A stretch of 64,000 nt of DNA, taken from the NCBI GenBank assembly GCA_028023455.1, contig JAQFVV010012979.1, forward strand, positions 62,001 through 126,000, read 5' to 3'. The DNA is from Epiperipatus broadwayi. Its lineage: Eukaryota; Onychophora; Udeonychophora; Euonychophora; Peripatidae. Shown one piece after another: positions 1-12,940 of this stretch. Under the pieces are notes generated by a model. The model was not told the origin of the DNA. It was given only the letters and a program-made list of their open reading frames with translations, and searched no databases. Numbering within the stretch: the first letter of the stretch is position 1; each line of letters opens with the position of its first letter. The translations under genes were made by a program, and so were the position numbers.

Positions 1-1119
1 ATTGAGTTAATGAACCAATTCTCATCACATAATATTACATAGTATTTGATAGCACCACTATCATTTCTCTTGTGGGTATCTATAATGCTATTTTACTAGT
101 TATATACTCATTTGATGATAGAAACTGGAAGCAAATATTTAAAAAAATCTGAAGATGGCAGTATACTTTTGAGAAGGTACTATAAATAAGCTGAGATCAC
201 TGCTGTTTGGTAGTTCTCTGAGAGCAATTGCAGTTTGGTTGGTAAGCTCCTTGCTTATTGTTGTTAACAATGAGTAAAACAATTATAGATTTTGTGTAGT
301 TTATTTAATATTTATGATTATTTTTATAAAATATTTGTATGATAATTACTAAAAAATATTATTTGATGATTACATTTATATTTTATTTGAATCTGTTTTA
401 TTTTTAAAAATACAAAGATAAGCATTTCACAGTAATGATAAAAATAAAACTATAATTGGTAGCACTCTGCCAAACATCATAATATGAATTTTTGTGATAG
501 TTTAAACTTTAGAACAGAATTTTATAGCTTTATGATGTCTTAGCAATAATTTGTTTGGGTTTAGAAATAAAGTTCAATTAAGCAGTATTTTTTTTTACTA
601 GCAATGCTATTATTATCCAATAAGAAAAAAAATATTATTCTCATTAGTGACTTCACTTTATTATTATCATTTTTACTATATTTTCAAAATTCAAATATGA
701 TTTTTTTAGTGTTTTTTTTGTTTGTAAATTTATATTTCTAATATATCAAGTACAATTTTTTGATTCATAATATTGAATAACAGTTTTAATACCAAAATAA
801 AGGTCAAGCTGTAATTCTAACTGCCACTATACAATGATGCAGAAAATGTAGACATGTACAAAGAATTCAAAAAATGTTGAAACGTGGAAGGGTTAATAGT
901 CGAAAGATTTGAAAGCAATTAAAAACTATTTACTCTTCAAAAACAGCATAAGTTAAACATTATAAACTGTAGTGATGTCAATAATAACTATTATTTGAAA
1001 GATATACATTATTATTATCCTATCAAATGAACACTAAATATCAATTGTTAAGTTTACTTTAAAGGAAAAAACACATTTGGAAAAGAAGGGCTTATCTTTA
1101 AATCAATTAACATAATTCA
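1..1119. other. AT-rich sequence, nothing recognised
   Basis: I see no coding region, RNA gene or repeat family here. Runs of A and T dominate, and no reading frame of useful length is open on either strand. Confidence 0.6.
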
Positions 1120-1811
1120 GTGCTTGTGAGTTTTCAAGTAAACCAAGATGGCAGACTGTATTTTTGATAAATCTACAGTTGGGTGGAGGGGGGCAAAATG
1201 TTTACAAAAAAAAATATCTGCTAGAAAAAGTAATTACATTTTATTTTTATTACTGCTATATTTAAAAAAGAAATCATCGTGGAAAAACTAATTACAATAT
1301 TTACAGTTTATTTATTTAATTTTTTTAAAAATTAACTTATTAACAGAAAAATGAAAAAAAATATAAATTTAACATTTACATTTTATTCACATTAGTGGCA
1401 GCATACAATCATACAGTAAACATTAAGATATACTTTTCAGGAGGGCAGGATCCCATACCTTTAGCAATAGTCCACTGCATCACATTCTGTAACAGGAGGG
1501 TCCCGTACTTTTATCATTATGATGATTTACCAAAAAAATTGACAAAAAAAAAACATACTGAAGTGAACCAAAGTATGACAATGTTAAGAGCATCTCATCA
1601 CTTACAATGTTATAAGTAAAAAAAAAATGAAATAAAGCTTGTTAATGAAATTTATTACAATTTATTCCCTTTTTTAAATTTAACAATCCATATATTAATT
1701 TTGTTTTAATTCAACAACTAACACATCTTTGGTATATTATAAGCCCTATAAATTGTACATTTATCATAAATATGAAGTGCCATCTTGGTTTACTTGAAAA
1801 TGCATAAGTAC
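1120..1811. mobile_element. TIR-bounded non-autonomous element, about 690 bp
   Basis: About 48 bp at 1121-1170 reappears inverted at 1761-1811. Both arms share the core TTTTCAAGTAAACCAAGATG with about 80% identity over the whole arm. The interior is AT-rich and has no open transposase frame; the 74-codon frame at 1395-1619 resembles nothing I know. The structure fits a non-autonomous DNA transposon. I could not find a clear target-site duplication, so the outer ends are approximate. Confidence 0.45.
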
Positions 1812-2106
1812 CCATATTTCTTCCAACAGGTTTTTTAAACATATTATGAATGTCTTAATTCAACTATGAATCCTAGTGGTTGTACAAATAACATTTCTCC
1901 AACACAAGTATCATATGTACAGCTTTTGGCTACTCAAAAGCATATTCATTATTCACCTGATCATTGTCTCTTATACTAGCACATAATTGTTATTCAACAA
2001 GGCAAAACACTCCATACATTAGTGCCACCCTGTGCCAACCAGAGTAATCAATGAATGCCAGAAGGCTTGTGCATAAAATCCCTATCTAGTGCCTACACAT
2101 CCAATA

Positions 2107-2148
2107 TCCTCAGACTAGTTTCTGGCTTGTGGCCTTCATCAGTGAGGA
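2107..2148 (-). ncRNA. Hammerhead-ribozyme-like motif, left arm of family A copy 1
   Basis: Read 5' to 3' on the minus strand: stem I strand TCCTCA (2148-2143), core CTGATGA (2142-2136), stem II A-GGC-CACAA-GCC-A (2135-2123), GAAAC (2122-2118), loop TA, GTC (2115-2113), then TGAGGA (2112-2107). TCCTCA and TGAGGA pair perfectly over six Watson-Crick pairs. AC and GT form the two-pair stem III of minimal type I hammerheads, and predicted cleavage is after the C of GTC. The sequence has all the invariant core letters (CUGANGA, GAA, UH). The weak point is an A-A mismatch where the 10.1/11.1 pair is normally G-C, plus a stem II of only three pairs. Activity would be low, or dimer-dependent. Confidence 0.6.
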
Positions 2149-2176
2149 GCCTTGGATCTGAGAGCACTACACTTAG

Positions 2177-2220
2177 ATCTTCACTGACGAAGGCCACAAG
2201 CCAGAAACTAGTCTGGGGAT
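2177..2220 (+). ncRNA. Hammerhead-ribozyme-like motif, right arm of family A copy 1
   Basis: This is the mirror partner of the motif at 2107-2148. ATCTTCA (2177-2183) pairs with TGGGGAT (2214-2220) over seven positions, two of them G-U. Between them lie CTGACGA (2184-2190), the stem II hairpin with GGC/GCC (2191-2203), GAAAC (2204-2208), loop TA and GTC (2211-2213). The 5' strand of stem I differs from the left arm (ATCTTCA against CTCCTCA), yet pairing is kept. The A-A mismatch at 10.1/11.1 is shared with the left arm. Predicted cleavage is after position 2213. Confidence 0.55.
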
Positions 2221-2336
2221 ATTGGATGAGTAGGCACTAGATAGGGATTTTATGCACACGCCTTCTGGCATCCATTGATTACTCTGGTTGGCACATGGTG
2301 ACACTACTGTTTGGAGAATTTTGCCTTGTCATATTC

Positions 2337-2362
2337 ATTATAATAATAATAATAATAATAAT
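2337..2362. repeat. (TAA)n microsatellite
   Basis: About eight TAA repeats directly follow the right target-site duplication of the family A element. Confidence 0.9.
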
Positions 2363-2989
2363 GAAGTCTATGCATCTTATGGCTGGTCATTTTATTTTTT
2401 TCACCAAAAATCTTTTTGGGTATTCTATATATATTTAAATACTTGAAAGCAGTCAATATTTAAACAATACCAATATCAATAATCAAAATAGTACATTTTT
2501 AACATGGCCATTTGGGTTTGAAGTGAGAATTCAAATTTAATCTGATCAAAAATGTATTGCTTCAAATTTTAGAGAGTCACAGAAAATACTATAATTAAAA
2601 AAAAAATCAATTTTTCATTTATACATATCACATAATAGCAGACTAAGCTTACATGCACCATAAATCTTCAGTCTGTTGTCCATGCAACCTCTACAAATAA
2701 AAGACAGATCACATCTTTTACTTATAGAGGTTACCTCGACTAGAGATTAAAAGTTTAAAATATAGATAAGTTTAGAATGTTATCAAATGATTTATATTTA
2801 TGAACAATCTACTTGCAAAATCAGGTTCATTATCTAAATAATATATCCCTAATTTGGCAAATTTAAAATGTTTAGCAATCTTGAGAATGATTATGAAAGT
2901 AGTTGGAATTACTTTTGAATTTTTATAATTGTTATTATTAATAATTATCATGAACAATTAATAGTTTTATTATTACTATTATTGTAACA
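2363..2989. other. No recognised feature
   Basis: AT-rich sequence between two foldback elements. The minus-strand frame at 2772-2957 is short and asparagine- and isoleucine-rich, as expected by chance at this composition. Confidence 0.5.
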
Positions 2990-3389
2990 AACTATAGAAA
3001 GTAATCATTCTTTCCCCATAAACGCCATTAAACATTGGTGTTCAATCTGCAAAGATACTCTCACCCCACTCATGAGACAGAAACTTTAAGGAATAAGAAT
3101 GGTCATGTTATTTCTGAACTCAAATATAATTATATGAGCCAATCTTAAGTATTTTAGAAGTGAGAGCTGAATTTATAAATGATTTCTGAAATTTTAAATT
3201 TATTTTGTGCTAATATTAAAAAATGTTAAATTATGTAATATTTGATGAATTTTACAACTCTATATTTTAGATTTTAACAAACTATTTCCTAAAGTCTTTA
3301 TTTAGTGACTGGGGCAAGAGTATCCCTGCAAATTGAGCACCAATGTCCAATGGCACTTGTGAGGAAAGGATGATTATTTCCTATAGTTT
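2990..3389. mobile_element. Foldback MITE, family F, full copy
   Basis: About 85 bp at 2990-3075 is repeated inverted at 3305-3389. Both ends read AAACTATAG toward the interior, and both arms include versions of GCACCAATGT and GCAAAGATACTC. The centre is AT-rich and non-coding. A half copy with the same left arm and central part lies at 9893-10070. I see no convincing target-site duplication. Confidence 0.65.
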
Positions 3390-3426
3390 TTTAGAATCTA
3401 AAACACAGCATTTGTATAATTTATCA

Positions 3427-3530
<104 letters not shown>

Positions 3531-3562
3531 GTATAAATAATAATAATGATGATGATGATGAT

Positions 3563-6500
3563 ATATTTGTATATCTTTTCCATGTTATTTGCTGCAATTT
3601 TTCCCAATTTTAATCTACAATAAATCTATTGACTATTGGTTCCGTTATTGTTATTAAAGATCTAACAAAAAAAGTTGTTAAATCATTTCTATGCATTATT
3701 AAATAAATAAAACCATTTGGTTATTTTATTATTAATTTTGAAGCAGCTACTGATTCTGTTATTGTATTATTTGTCTTCTACTTAATTAGCTGCAATGTAT
3801 TTTTCTTTAACTGTCCCAATAAGAGTCTCCAGGTCTTTTCTATTTTTAGCTATAAACGGAGTGTCACCAGTATATTATATAAGATTATTAATGTTTCACC
3901 ATCCTCAATAAACATTTATCTTTTCTTCATTATCTATTCAGTATATAAGATTAAAATTGTAGTGACACTATGCAAATTTATGTAAAACCAGTCTACTTTG
4001 AAATCTTTTGATATACATGCAGCTTTTACTATCACATAAAAATTCACTGTAAAAATAATAGAATGGTCTGGTAGATATACATATTTAAAGATATTTTATA
4101 ATTAGATAATCAACTGAATCTAAGGCTTTGTTAGAGTCACTAAAACATATACCAATTTATTTCTGGTATTCTCCAGATGCGTTCGTTATTTACCATACAA
4201 CAGCAATGGTGTTTTTATTTTCCAGATCTTTCCTGGAACCAGCCACTTTATATAGTGCAATATATATAAATAACAAAACATATTTTAAAGTGTTTATTTA
4301 CTTAAAAAAAATATTCATGTCAATTTAATTTAATAATATAAATTAAAAAACTAAAATTATTTATATTTAAAATATTATGATAACGTAAATAGAATTCAGA
4401 ATTCACAAATGTGAATTTAAAAGATTACATATGCTTGATAATGATTATATTTTTATGCTTTTTATGGATTATTTAAATTTGTATTTTATATTAAATATAT
4501 ACTTAAATATCCTGCAGTCTTTTGGACAACAAAAGATTTATATACATTTTGCCTATAGTAAAACAAAGAATCTTAATTAAATCTCTAGCTTAAATAAATC
4601 TACATTATATAATTCTTGTCGTTTTATGACCAGAAATAAGTCAGTGACTGCTTGTATTCTAACCAATCGTACTTATTGACATATATTTATCTTACTCTAA
4701 TTGTAAGAATTTATACTATTGGATGCACTCTGTTACTAATTTTAGTATATATATAAAAAATACATTTGAAATAATTATATTATCAACAGCAATATATGAA
4801 ATAAAGGTGATAAAATAATGACAATAATTATAATTAGTCTAATTATTATAAATAATTACAGTTTATATTTTAAAACCTATAATCATATTTCATCATACAT
4901 ACATTAATTATTATAATAGTTATTCACTTTTAACCATTTTTATAATTATAAAATTGATTGCGTATATATACTCCCACACTTTGCCCTGTATAATTTCGTT
5001 GCGCATGCATATATATATATATAACAATCATTCAAACTATGTGGAATAGTGTTGGGTATTTATTTATAGATTGCAGTACTAAAAGTATTTCATTACAAAC
5101 CTAGAAATATTCTTAATTTTAAAGATTAGTTTTAATTTTCAATATGTCACAGCTATTAATAATAAAAATGTCAAAACTATTTCCTCTCTATATATAATAT
5201 ACTTGAAAAAACTTATCTTGTAATTATTTAATATATTGATGTACTTATTTGGACAAATTTATTTTTATAATAGATATTTTAATTAAATAATAAAAATAAT
5301 TCTCAATTTGGATTTTAATTTGGATGTACGATAAAATCTAAATAATTTTATAATAATATTATTTCTCCGAGTTAAACAGAAAATCACAATAATTAAACAA
5401 ACTATGTTACTTATAAATAAATAATCGAAAGAAAAATTAAACTTTAGAATGTTTTTCATATTTCTGTAAATATGTACATTTATTAAATGTGTCGATATTG
5501 GCAATGTATTTATTCTTGTGCATATATCTGAAGCATAAGTATTTATATATACTATTATAAACTTTATTTATCTTTATATATTTCTCTACTTATATAATAA
5601 AGTAAGTTGTAATAATATATACACAATATTTATTTATGCTCACACACGTCGATATATATATATGTACTATATGTGTCACTATATGAGGAGGTATATATAA
5701 ACACTACGTTTTAATTTAAACAAAGTCTGTTAAAAATAGAAAATCAAATATTTAAAAAAGAAAATTGAATATTTAATATGCTTAGGTATTTATTTATGCA
5801 TGTGTTTGTATGTTTAGACTTTGTGCTAATTAATAGCTTATTGGGGTAAGAGCGTGGCGAAAAATACCAGGTACCGCTGATGATCGTAGCACACTATTGC
5901 TTAGTTACTCATCTACCTCAAACTAAGAACTTAACATATTACACGTAGATGCTGAAATAGAAAACATAATGATTAGATAATTTAGATATTTTATATTTCA
6001 GTATATTATTATTTTTATTATTATAAGTAGTTTCTCCGATTAAAGCAATTTTGGGTTGTCGAGATAGATGTTGGTGGGAGTTGGCAATTACTCGTTATTT
6101 TATTCTCTAGAATCCCCGTGTACTTAGAAAGAAATAAAACAAAATATTAAAACTTTTTGTATCTTTAACGTTAATATATAGTTGGAGTATAATATTACTT
6201 TTTTATTTATTAATATGCAACCATTATTTGCTTATACCAATTTACTTACAGATAAATGTTTAATATGTATGTAAATAAATTATATAACGTACACGTGTGT
6301 ATGCTGTGACGTGAGTATATTTTTTTTAGGAATTTAAAGGCATATGTAAAAGAAAAAAAAAAAAAATTTTAACTCACCAATTAAAAAGGAAAGAAATTTC
6401 TCAACAGTATTCTAACAGTAACACTGCCATTTTTAATTAGGGTGTGGCTATCAAAGTGAAAACACGTCAATATTCTAAAAAGCTCCTCCTATCGGTTGAC

Positions 6501-7182
6501 AGATGTCATTCAGTGTAATCGCAGCAAACTACACCTTCAATAGCTTAGAAGTGTGAAAAAAAAAAATATTCCGCCAATACCAACAGACCTGAGTTCAGAC
6601 AGAATAAACAGTTTATTAACGAGTTTTGAAAGGAAAATCTTAAAAATCTGAATACCAAGTGCAACTTGAATTTTTTTTAAAAAAATCCTTTTTTAATTTA
6701 AAAACAAAAAAACTGCACAAACAAATTAATCCGTGTTTTCTTTGTGATAACCCATAAAATACATATATTGAGTATGCAATACTAAAGTGTTTATATAGTA
6801 TCGATATACATATATATATACTGATATTTATCCGTATGTTTTTATCCATTTATCTTAAAATTATATGGGTTTGTAAGTTTTACTTTCTATAATATATACT
6901 ACGATATATTTAATATGTCTAAAGTGACCAACAAGGGGTAGAGAGCGTATAGCAAAAGTAGGCAAAGTGTAAGAACTTTATTTCACTAGAAACCATAAAA
7001 GATGTATTATTAGGGGAGGCGAAATGATTTCTTGCTTAAGGATCTAAAAATAAAAATTACTTTATTGGTTATTTAAAATATTTGCACTCATAACGATTAT
7101 AGCTAAAAGATCGAAGGGAAATTGCTAGATGATAATCAAACAATACGAATGTAATTGCTAAAATACATATTCTTATTGTCAC
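3563..7182. other. Long AT-rich stretch without recognised genes
   Basis: It contains short AT dinucleotide tracts (near 5011-5022 and 5654-5662) and a poly(A) run at 6350-6366. Small frames such as 5283-5504 and 6640-6849 on the minus strand show no domain and are biased toward isoleucine, tyrosine and asparagine. Confidence 0.5.
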
Positions 7183-7197
7183 AACTATTGCAAAGAG

Positions 7198-7307
7198 TCT
7201 TGCATTGGTGGTCGAGAGGTCAGCGCGACTGCCTTGCACTTGCAGGCAGTTGCCCGGGTTGCGGGTTCGCGTCCCGGCCGATGCTATGACACTTAAAAAA
7301 AAAAAAA
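7198..7307 (+). mobile_element. tRNA-derived SINE, long-variable-arm subtype
   Basis: A tRNA-like cloverleaf is followed by about 15 A residues and flanked by a perfect duplication AACTATTGCAAAGAG (7183-7197 and 7308-7322). The acceptor strands GCATTGG and CCGATGC pair over seven positions. The T arm GCGGGTTCGCGTCCCG holds a good B box, and GGTCGAGAGGTCAGC is the A-box region. The stretch between anticodon and T arm is longer than in the 39.45-kb copy, giving a type II-like variable arm. Outer GTC-like and TATGAC sequences can extend the acceptor stem. This is the best preserved copy by its tail. It is a retroposon, not a tRNA gene. Confidence 0.88.
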
Positions 7308-7322
7308 AACTATTGCAAAGAG

Positions 7323-8178
7323 ATGACAGATGGCATATGATAATCTTAATGTCGGGGCTTTATTATTGTCTAAGTAAATGAAGATGGTAAAATAAAATAA
7401 AAAATGGAAAGAGAATAAAAGAAAGGATTGTTTTTATTAGAAGCAGCACATAATAAAATCCCACTAAACAGAAAGAGAAAATAGTTTTAATTAAACACTG
7501 CTTTTAGGTTAGACATATCTAACTTTCAAAATTAAGAGACATTCTATTATCCATTGCCTGTGAATTTAATCAGTAACCTGACTTCAGCATTTGCAAGATG
7601 ATTGGGAAAATCGAAAAACAATGAGGAAAACAAAAAAAAAATCACCCAACTGCCTATTAGTAAAAGTTTTTATGGCTTAATTTTGCTCTTTTAGAAGAAT
7701 AGATCAATATTATTTATTGATTAATAATTGGATGGCCTACTAAGTCAGATATGCTACTTGAAAAAAGGTTCTAAGCTTGCTTTGAAGTTCTTAATTGACT
7801 GCCGAAAAAATCCAAGTAATACCCAAATTTAAACATAAGGTTGTGAACATGGGAGCCAAAGATGCTAAATAACTGCACATAAAATCTTCATTATGATATA
7901 TATGAGTGTGTGTTGGTATTCAGATGGAAATCTAGTTTAATCATTTTTAAGCAAAATCATCATAGAAATGTTTCTCTGATTATATTTTTTATACTACATT
8001 ATTTTGGCCATTTTCATCAGCACATCTAAAAATATACAATTATACTCTACAATCTATGGAAAGCCACAAAGCAGAGAGAACAGTCGATACTTAATAAAAA
8101 AAAATTAAAGTTAAAATTTCTTTAGTGGCTATATTTTAAAATTACTGAATCAAAACATGAATTCTCAATCCATCGTTT
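7323..8178. other. No recognised feature between two SINEs
   Basis: AT-rich sequence with no open frame of note. I looked for the TSD of either SINE in this interval and found nothing beyond 7308-7322. Confidence 0.5.
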
Positions 8179-8292
8179 GTCAAGCGTTGTTAGCCGAGAT
8201 GTCATCGCAGCAGCCTTGCAAGCAAGTAGTTGGTTGCAGACGGTTGTGGGTTCGCGTCCCGGCCGATGCTATGACATATGAAAAAAAAAAAA
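8179..8292 (+). mobile_element. tRNA-derived SINE, subtype with inserted loop
   Basis: It starts GTCAAGCGTTG, has the T arm GTGGGTTCGCGTCCCGGCC and ends GATGCTATGACATATG followed by about 12 A residues. The anticodon side reads CCTTGCAAGCAAGTAG, an insertion shared with the truncated copy at 35144-35230, so the two form one subfamily. I could not identify a target-site duplication. Confidence 0.85.
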
Positions 8293-8649
8293 CAAATAAA
8301 AATAACAATAGATACATTAAAATGATAGAACATTAATTAGGTTAATTAAACCTAATTAATGGTTATTCACTGAAATATAATAAACATAAAGCTTTAAATA
8401 CATTAAAATTCAAAACATTTCACCTTTATCAGTGGTAAATCTATACATGTCTACAGAAAAAAAAAGGCATATATATTATTGCTCAGGAGTTCATAAGAAG
8501 TTCAAGCACCAAAACTACAAGCATCAGAATGGATCCTGGGTTCTTCCTACACTCTACAAAGTAGGCCAAACTGTGTACCAAATTACTAGCTTAAAACAAT
8601 ATAATAATACAAGAGCAGGTCTCCTTTTTAGTGCCATCTAACATGAGCT

Positions 8650-8770
8650 TGAATAATCAATAATTACTAAGTGTATATAAAATCCCTATGACTACTATTT
8701 AAATATCTATTATTAAACCAGTTACAGCTTTTGCCTTTATTAATGAGGCCTGGGATTCAAACACCGGGAA
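8650..8770 (-). mobile_element. Decayed single arm of a hammerhead-bearing foldback element
   Basis: On the minus strand this reads like the outer half of a family A or B arm. A degraded CUGANGA (TTAATAA), an AGGC hairpin, GTAAC-TG-GTT and further on ATAGGGATTTTATATACAC match family A in order and spacing. The core is mutated and only one arm remains. No duplication was found. Confidence 0.4.
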
Positions 8771-9892
8771 AATGCAGATATCTTTCCAACAACTATTTTC
8801 AAGTGCATTTTCCCTGTTAAACTAAAAATGTGAAATTTCAATATCATACTAAGATTTTGAATCCAAGTCAAACTGTTTGAATAATTATATAGATTTTAAA
8901 TCAATTCAATAACTATATATTTTAAAGCTACTATAATATATAGTCAGTGAACTGGTTTCAAGGGTATATATCTGTTTAAATAGATTGACTTGAGTTCAAA
9001 ATCTTAAGCTGATTTGAATTTCAAGTTTTTAACCTAACAGTTAAAATAAAATTAAAGGTGGTTTATGGATACATATTTGTAGTCCTTCCAACTTTAAACT
9101 CTAGACATAACTGAAAAAGACAAAACCCAGAATTTGATCTGGGGATGGGGGAAGGTGAAGTTTAAATACAAAAGGATATATATTTTATTTGCATTTAATA
9201 GTTGATCATTATTCAGCTTACACTATATAACACTTAGATGGATGCGTATTTTATTTGCATCTGCTTACATGGAAATGTGCTCTTGTATTACCATATCACA
9301 TTAATACAGTAATTACATATGATTAAACAATTGAAGTTTTTTTTTAATCTTACCTAATTAATTTTTTATAGAAAATAAAAAGTTATTTAATTATGAAAAA
9401 TTTTAATATTTCAATTACTTCTGAAAATGTAAACACTTTTAATTAAATGGAGTTGCAGATTTAAAAAAAATACTCTTTGAAATTTGTAGCAAAATGAAAA
9501 AAAAGATTAGCATTAATATGTATTTTCAATTCTGACACATTTTTTGGTAGGAAATGCCCCAAATTTGTATTTACTGTTAGCAGTTATATGTAAAAAAATT
9601 GATTCAGGTAGTAAGATAATGAATTACATTTTTATATATTAAATTCACAGTAAAATTTCTATTTTATTTTTTATTTTTCTACGATAAAAATTAAATTTCT
9701 ATTTTACTACATCTATTTTAGACATAACCCCAAGATACTTGTGGGAGGGGCTGTAAACGATCCTAAGATACATTTCTATCTGAACCAGCATTCTTCAATT
9801 GTCCCATGTCACACCCTCTCACATGCTACCATTATTTTGTCCAGTATTTATCCATAGTAACCTTAGTTTACTAATATTACATTTTCATTATG
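8771..9892. other. No recognised feature
   Basis: AT-rich, non-coding. A G-rich patch at 9140-9155 is the only departure from background. Confidence 0.5.
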
Positions 9893-10070
9893 TAGAAGGT
9901 AATCAACCTTGGTCACTAGCACCCATTAAATAGTGATGTTAAAACTGCAAGAATACTTTCACTCCAGTCCAAAATAGAGGCTTTGAGAAAATAAGAATGA
10001 CAGTCATATTATCAAACTCAAGTGCATTTATATGAGCCAATTTTAAATGTCTAGAAATGAGAGATATAAA
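9893..10070 (+). mobile_element. Half copy of foldback MITE family F
   Basis: It matches 2998-3175 in order: GTAATCA, CCATTAAA, CTGCAAGAATACTTTCACTC, AATAAGAATG, ATTATATGAGCCAA-like and AGAAATGAGAG. The right arm is missing. Identity by eye is about 75%. Confidence 0.6.
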
Positions 10071-12940
10071 TATATATCGCTCACTTTAAATCCATTATCT
10101 TCTATATAATTAGAATGTAAACATTGTGCTAATAAAACTGATTAATTATTACACAATACTACATTTTTTCCTTTTTCTCATTTAACAACAATGATGATTT
10201 TAGATAAATATATCAGCGATTATCATTAATCTTTTATTACGCTATAACTTATTATTATATCATCATTATAATTTTTTGGAGGGGGGGTGGCTTTATGAAC
10301 AGAATTATAAATATTGTTTTGTTGTTGTTTTCGTAATGCGTTTTAAAGTTTAGAATAAGGTTTTCCAAACTATAACCTATTAGAGACTTCATCTGCCAAC
10401 GGGACTCTTTTACAAAACAAAGATATTTAAAAACAAAACTTTTTTAAGTTTCTTTAGCTTTAAAATAGTAATTGTAGTGTTTAAGGTAACATTAATAACA
10501 ATGAGAATCGCATTTTAGAAAATCTGTTAAAAATACAATGTTAAAGAATAACAAAACTTTTTATTATCAAGTTCATCTTATAATTTATTGAATATTTTAA
10601 TTTCGAATTTAACTCCAAACATAGATGAAAGACCTTGTCTTTTAAATACCTCTTGCGTTAAAGATTTGCAAAGGTCCCTACTGTCGTTTTTTCAGGCGCA
10701 TAGTCTTAAGGTTATAGCCTTAATATATATTACTTTATTAAATAAATAATAATTGAGACCTAGATGTGATAGAGCTGGGCAGAGATTCGTATATTGAGCT
10801 TCCATATTCTGCCACTGTCCCAACTATTTTGGGTTTTGACTTTATGTAGTGTCTTTTTTAAAACATTTATTTTGATTTTAAATGACTTCTAATAAAGAAT
10901 TTTAAAAAATTATTCAGCCTAACTTAGCTTAAAATTTGTGCGACAATATTTATAAAACCAATAAAAAGACCAAGAAAAAGTATATAAAAAATTATCCACC
11001 TATCAACTATTTAATTATGCATAATGTGGAGTGCATTGCAAAGAGTTGGATGATCTCTTGCTTAGCCCATCAATTGAAATTTGTCTTTTCTAAAGTTTAT
11101 TAATAGATTTAATAAAATCTGATACATTGTTAGTGAATGATAAGTTTTTTTAAAAAAAATAAAGATAAATACAATTATTTCATATTTGCTTATGGCAACC
11201 ATTACAGTCTATAATATAGCAGATGTGTTTTTTTTAACCTTTTTCTACAGCAGTCCTTAATACAAATCAATACCAATCTAAATATAATACAGTAATATAT
11301 AATAATGTAAGACAATTATATGATAAGAAAAGAGAAAACATAATAGCTTGAAATGTAATCAAAAACTATGACAATGAAATTAAAAGTTGTTTTAGTACTA
11401 GGGCAGATCATGCATATTACAGCCACAAATACCATAATTATAATTAGAAATCTAAGAAACTATTGTCAGAAATTACTACAAAAAATTGATAAAATAATTT
11501 GTTTCTCTTATGTAAATTAGTTTAACAAATGGGAAATTTTGATTTATTAATAAATGTGTGCAAAGTAAGTAGACTATTAAATAAATAACATATGGCTTTT
11601 CCTAACATCTATATTAAGAGCTGTATATTCAACTCAAGAATGATCTACTGAAATTTCAATAATTAATAGTCACTAGATAATAGCATCATATTAAAATTCT
11701 CAGGCTAATTATAGTAAATGGGTTTCTTCAAGGAGAACCATTAGATTTGCATTGAATTGTCCAAAAGTCACCCTTAACTTCTTTTATGTCATCTAAACTA
11801 ACTTAAGATTTTAAAATCAAAGTAATTTGCTTGTATAATTAGAAAAATCTGACTCTAAATCAATAATACAACTTTGAATTTATTTTTATCATATCGTAGA
11901 GGTTATTGATTGCTGAACTTTAAAAAATGTCTTTGGATATGATCAATAAAGTGAAATATGATTCTTAATGCAGTAGTCATATATTGAATTGTGAAGAGAA
12001 GTATGGATTGTAATTCATCAGTAACACTAATGAGATTTAGGATCCTCCACTGAAAATATATTAGTTTTAATTAAAAAGCATTAAAAATCTTTAAATCATT
12101 TGAAAAACTCATCAAAATTCCTAAAACAGTAATAAAATTATAAATAGTTTGTCTCAAACATGAAGAATTTTTTATGTACTGATAATGATATGAGTAAAAT
12201 TTACAATTAAAATATCAATTTATGTAAAAACTATTGCAGTTTCTAATATCTATAACATAAAGTAATGAAACAGTTGAAATCAATCATTAGCATATTATAG
12301 TTGATGTTATGAGGTATAATAGCTCACTTCATTTAGAATTTGCTATGTTCAGGGTGTCAACATTAAGATCCATTAAAGATCTATTTTAAACTCATGTTAG
12401 TGCTTTAGGAGGATAGAATAAAGAAAAGATTCTTAATTCTCTATATCTTCCATCAAATAAGAAGTCATTGATTTATTTACTAATAAACAATAACTGATTA
12501 TGGTTGTTGCATTATGTTAATTATAGTTTTAGTCCCCCCTGAAAAAACATCAGTCACAGCTGAAGCTTATTTCTCAACAAATTATCTCAAAAATTATATA
12601 AGTAAAAGACTGTACAAAAGATAGGTAAAATTTTTAGTATCATTCTGAACATATGTCAATGTTATCTTCTATGAAATTAAGAAATGAGATTTAAAGCACA
12701 ACCTCTTTGTAAATTCTCTAATAAATAAATCATAGTATTACAAACAAATACATCATTGATTCTAATAAAAATAAGTTGTATTTTACATTATACATTGATC
12801 AGATAAAAATGAGATTAGTTTCTTAGCTGAGAACTTCATAACCACTGGTTATTTCAATATCAGTTTTGTTATCTACATTTATGATATATTACTAAATTAT
12901 TTATTTTTTATAAGCAAAACATTCAATGTGTTAGCTACTG
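10071..12940. other. Long stretch without recognised genes
   Basis: It holds a short G-rich patch (10278-10290). All six frames are broken every few dozen codons. On the minus strand some segments between 11.8 and 12.9 kb can be read as broken peptide, but I recognise no family. Confidence 0.45.

Larger units (their letters stand above)
1953..2329. mobile_element. Family A foldback element, copy 1 (Penelope-like?)
   Basis: Two arms of about 150 bp face each other: 1990-2160 is repeated inverted at 2185-2329. The element is flanked by a perfect 12-bp duplication CATATTCATTAT (1941-1952 and 2330-2341), so it inserted with a target-site duplication longer than most DNA transposons make. The left arm extends about 40 bp further out than the right, so the right arm is truncated. 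Other copies lie at 35913-36390 and 49514-49989. Both arms carry a hammerhead-like motif, annotated separately. Paired inverted terminal units, end truncation and variable duplications are known from Penelope-like retroelements. No reverse transcriptase is present, so that link is inference. The 61-codon frame at 2055-2240 is a by-product of the arm sequence. Confidence 0.8.

Noticed and set aside
2055-2240. Similar peptides encoded at 2055-2240 and 49549-49755 as a conserved small protein
   Set aside because: Both are the left arm of family A foldback elements. The similarity is DNA-level, and the inverted arms and hammerhead-like fold explain it.
7198-7307. Functional tRNA gene
   Set aside because: The unit has a poly(A) tail, flanking duplications and several copies with altered anticodon arms, so it is a SINE.
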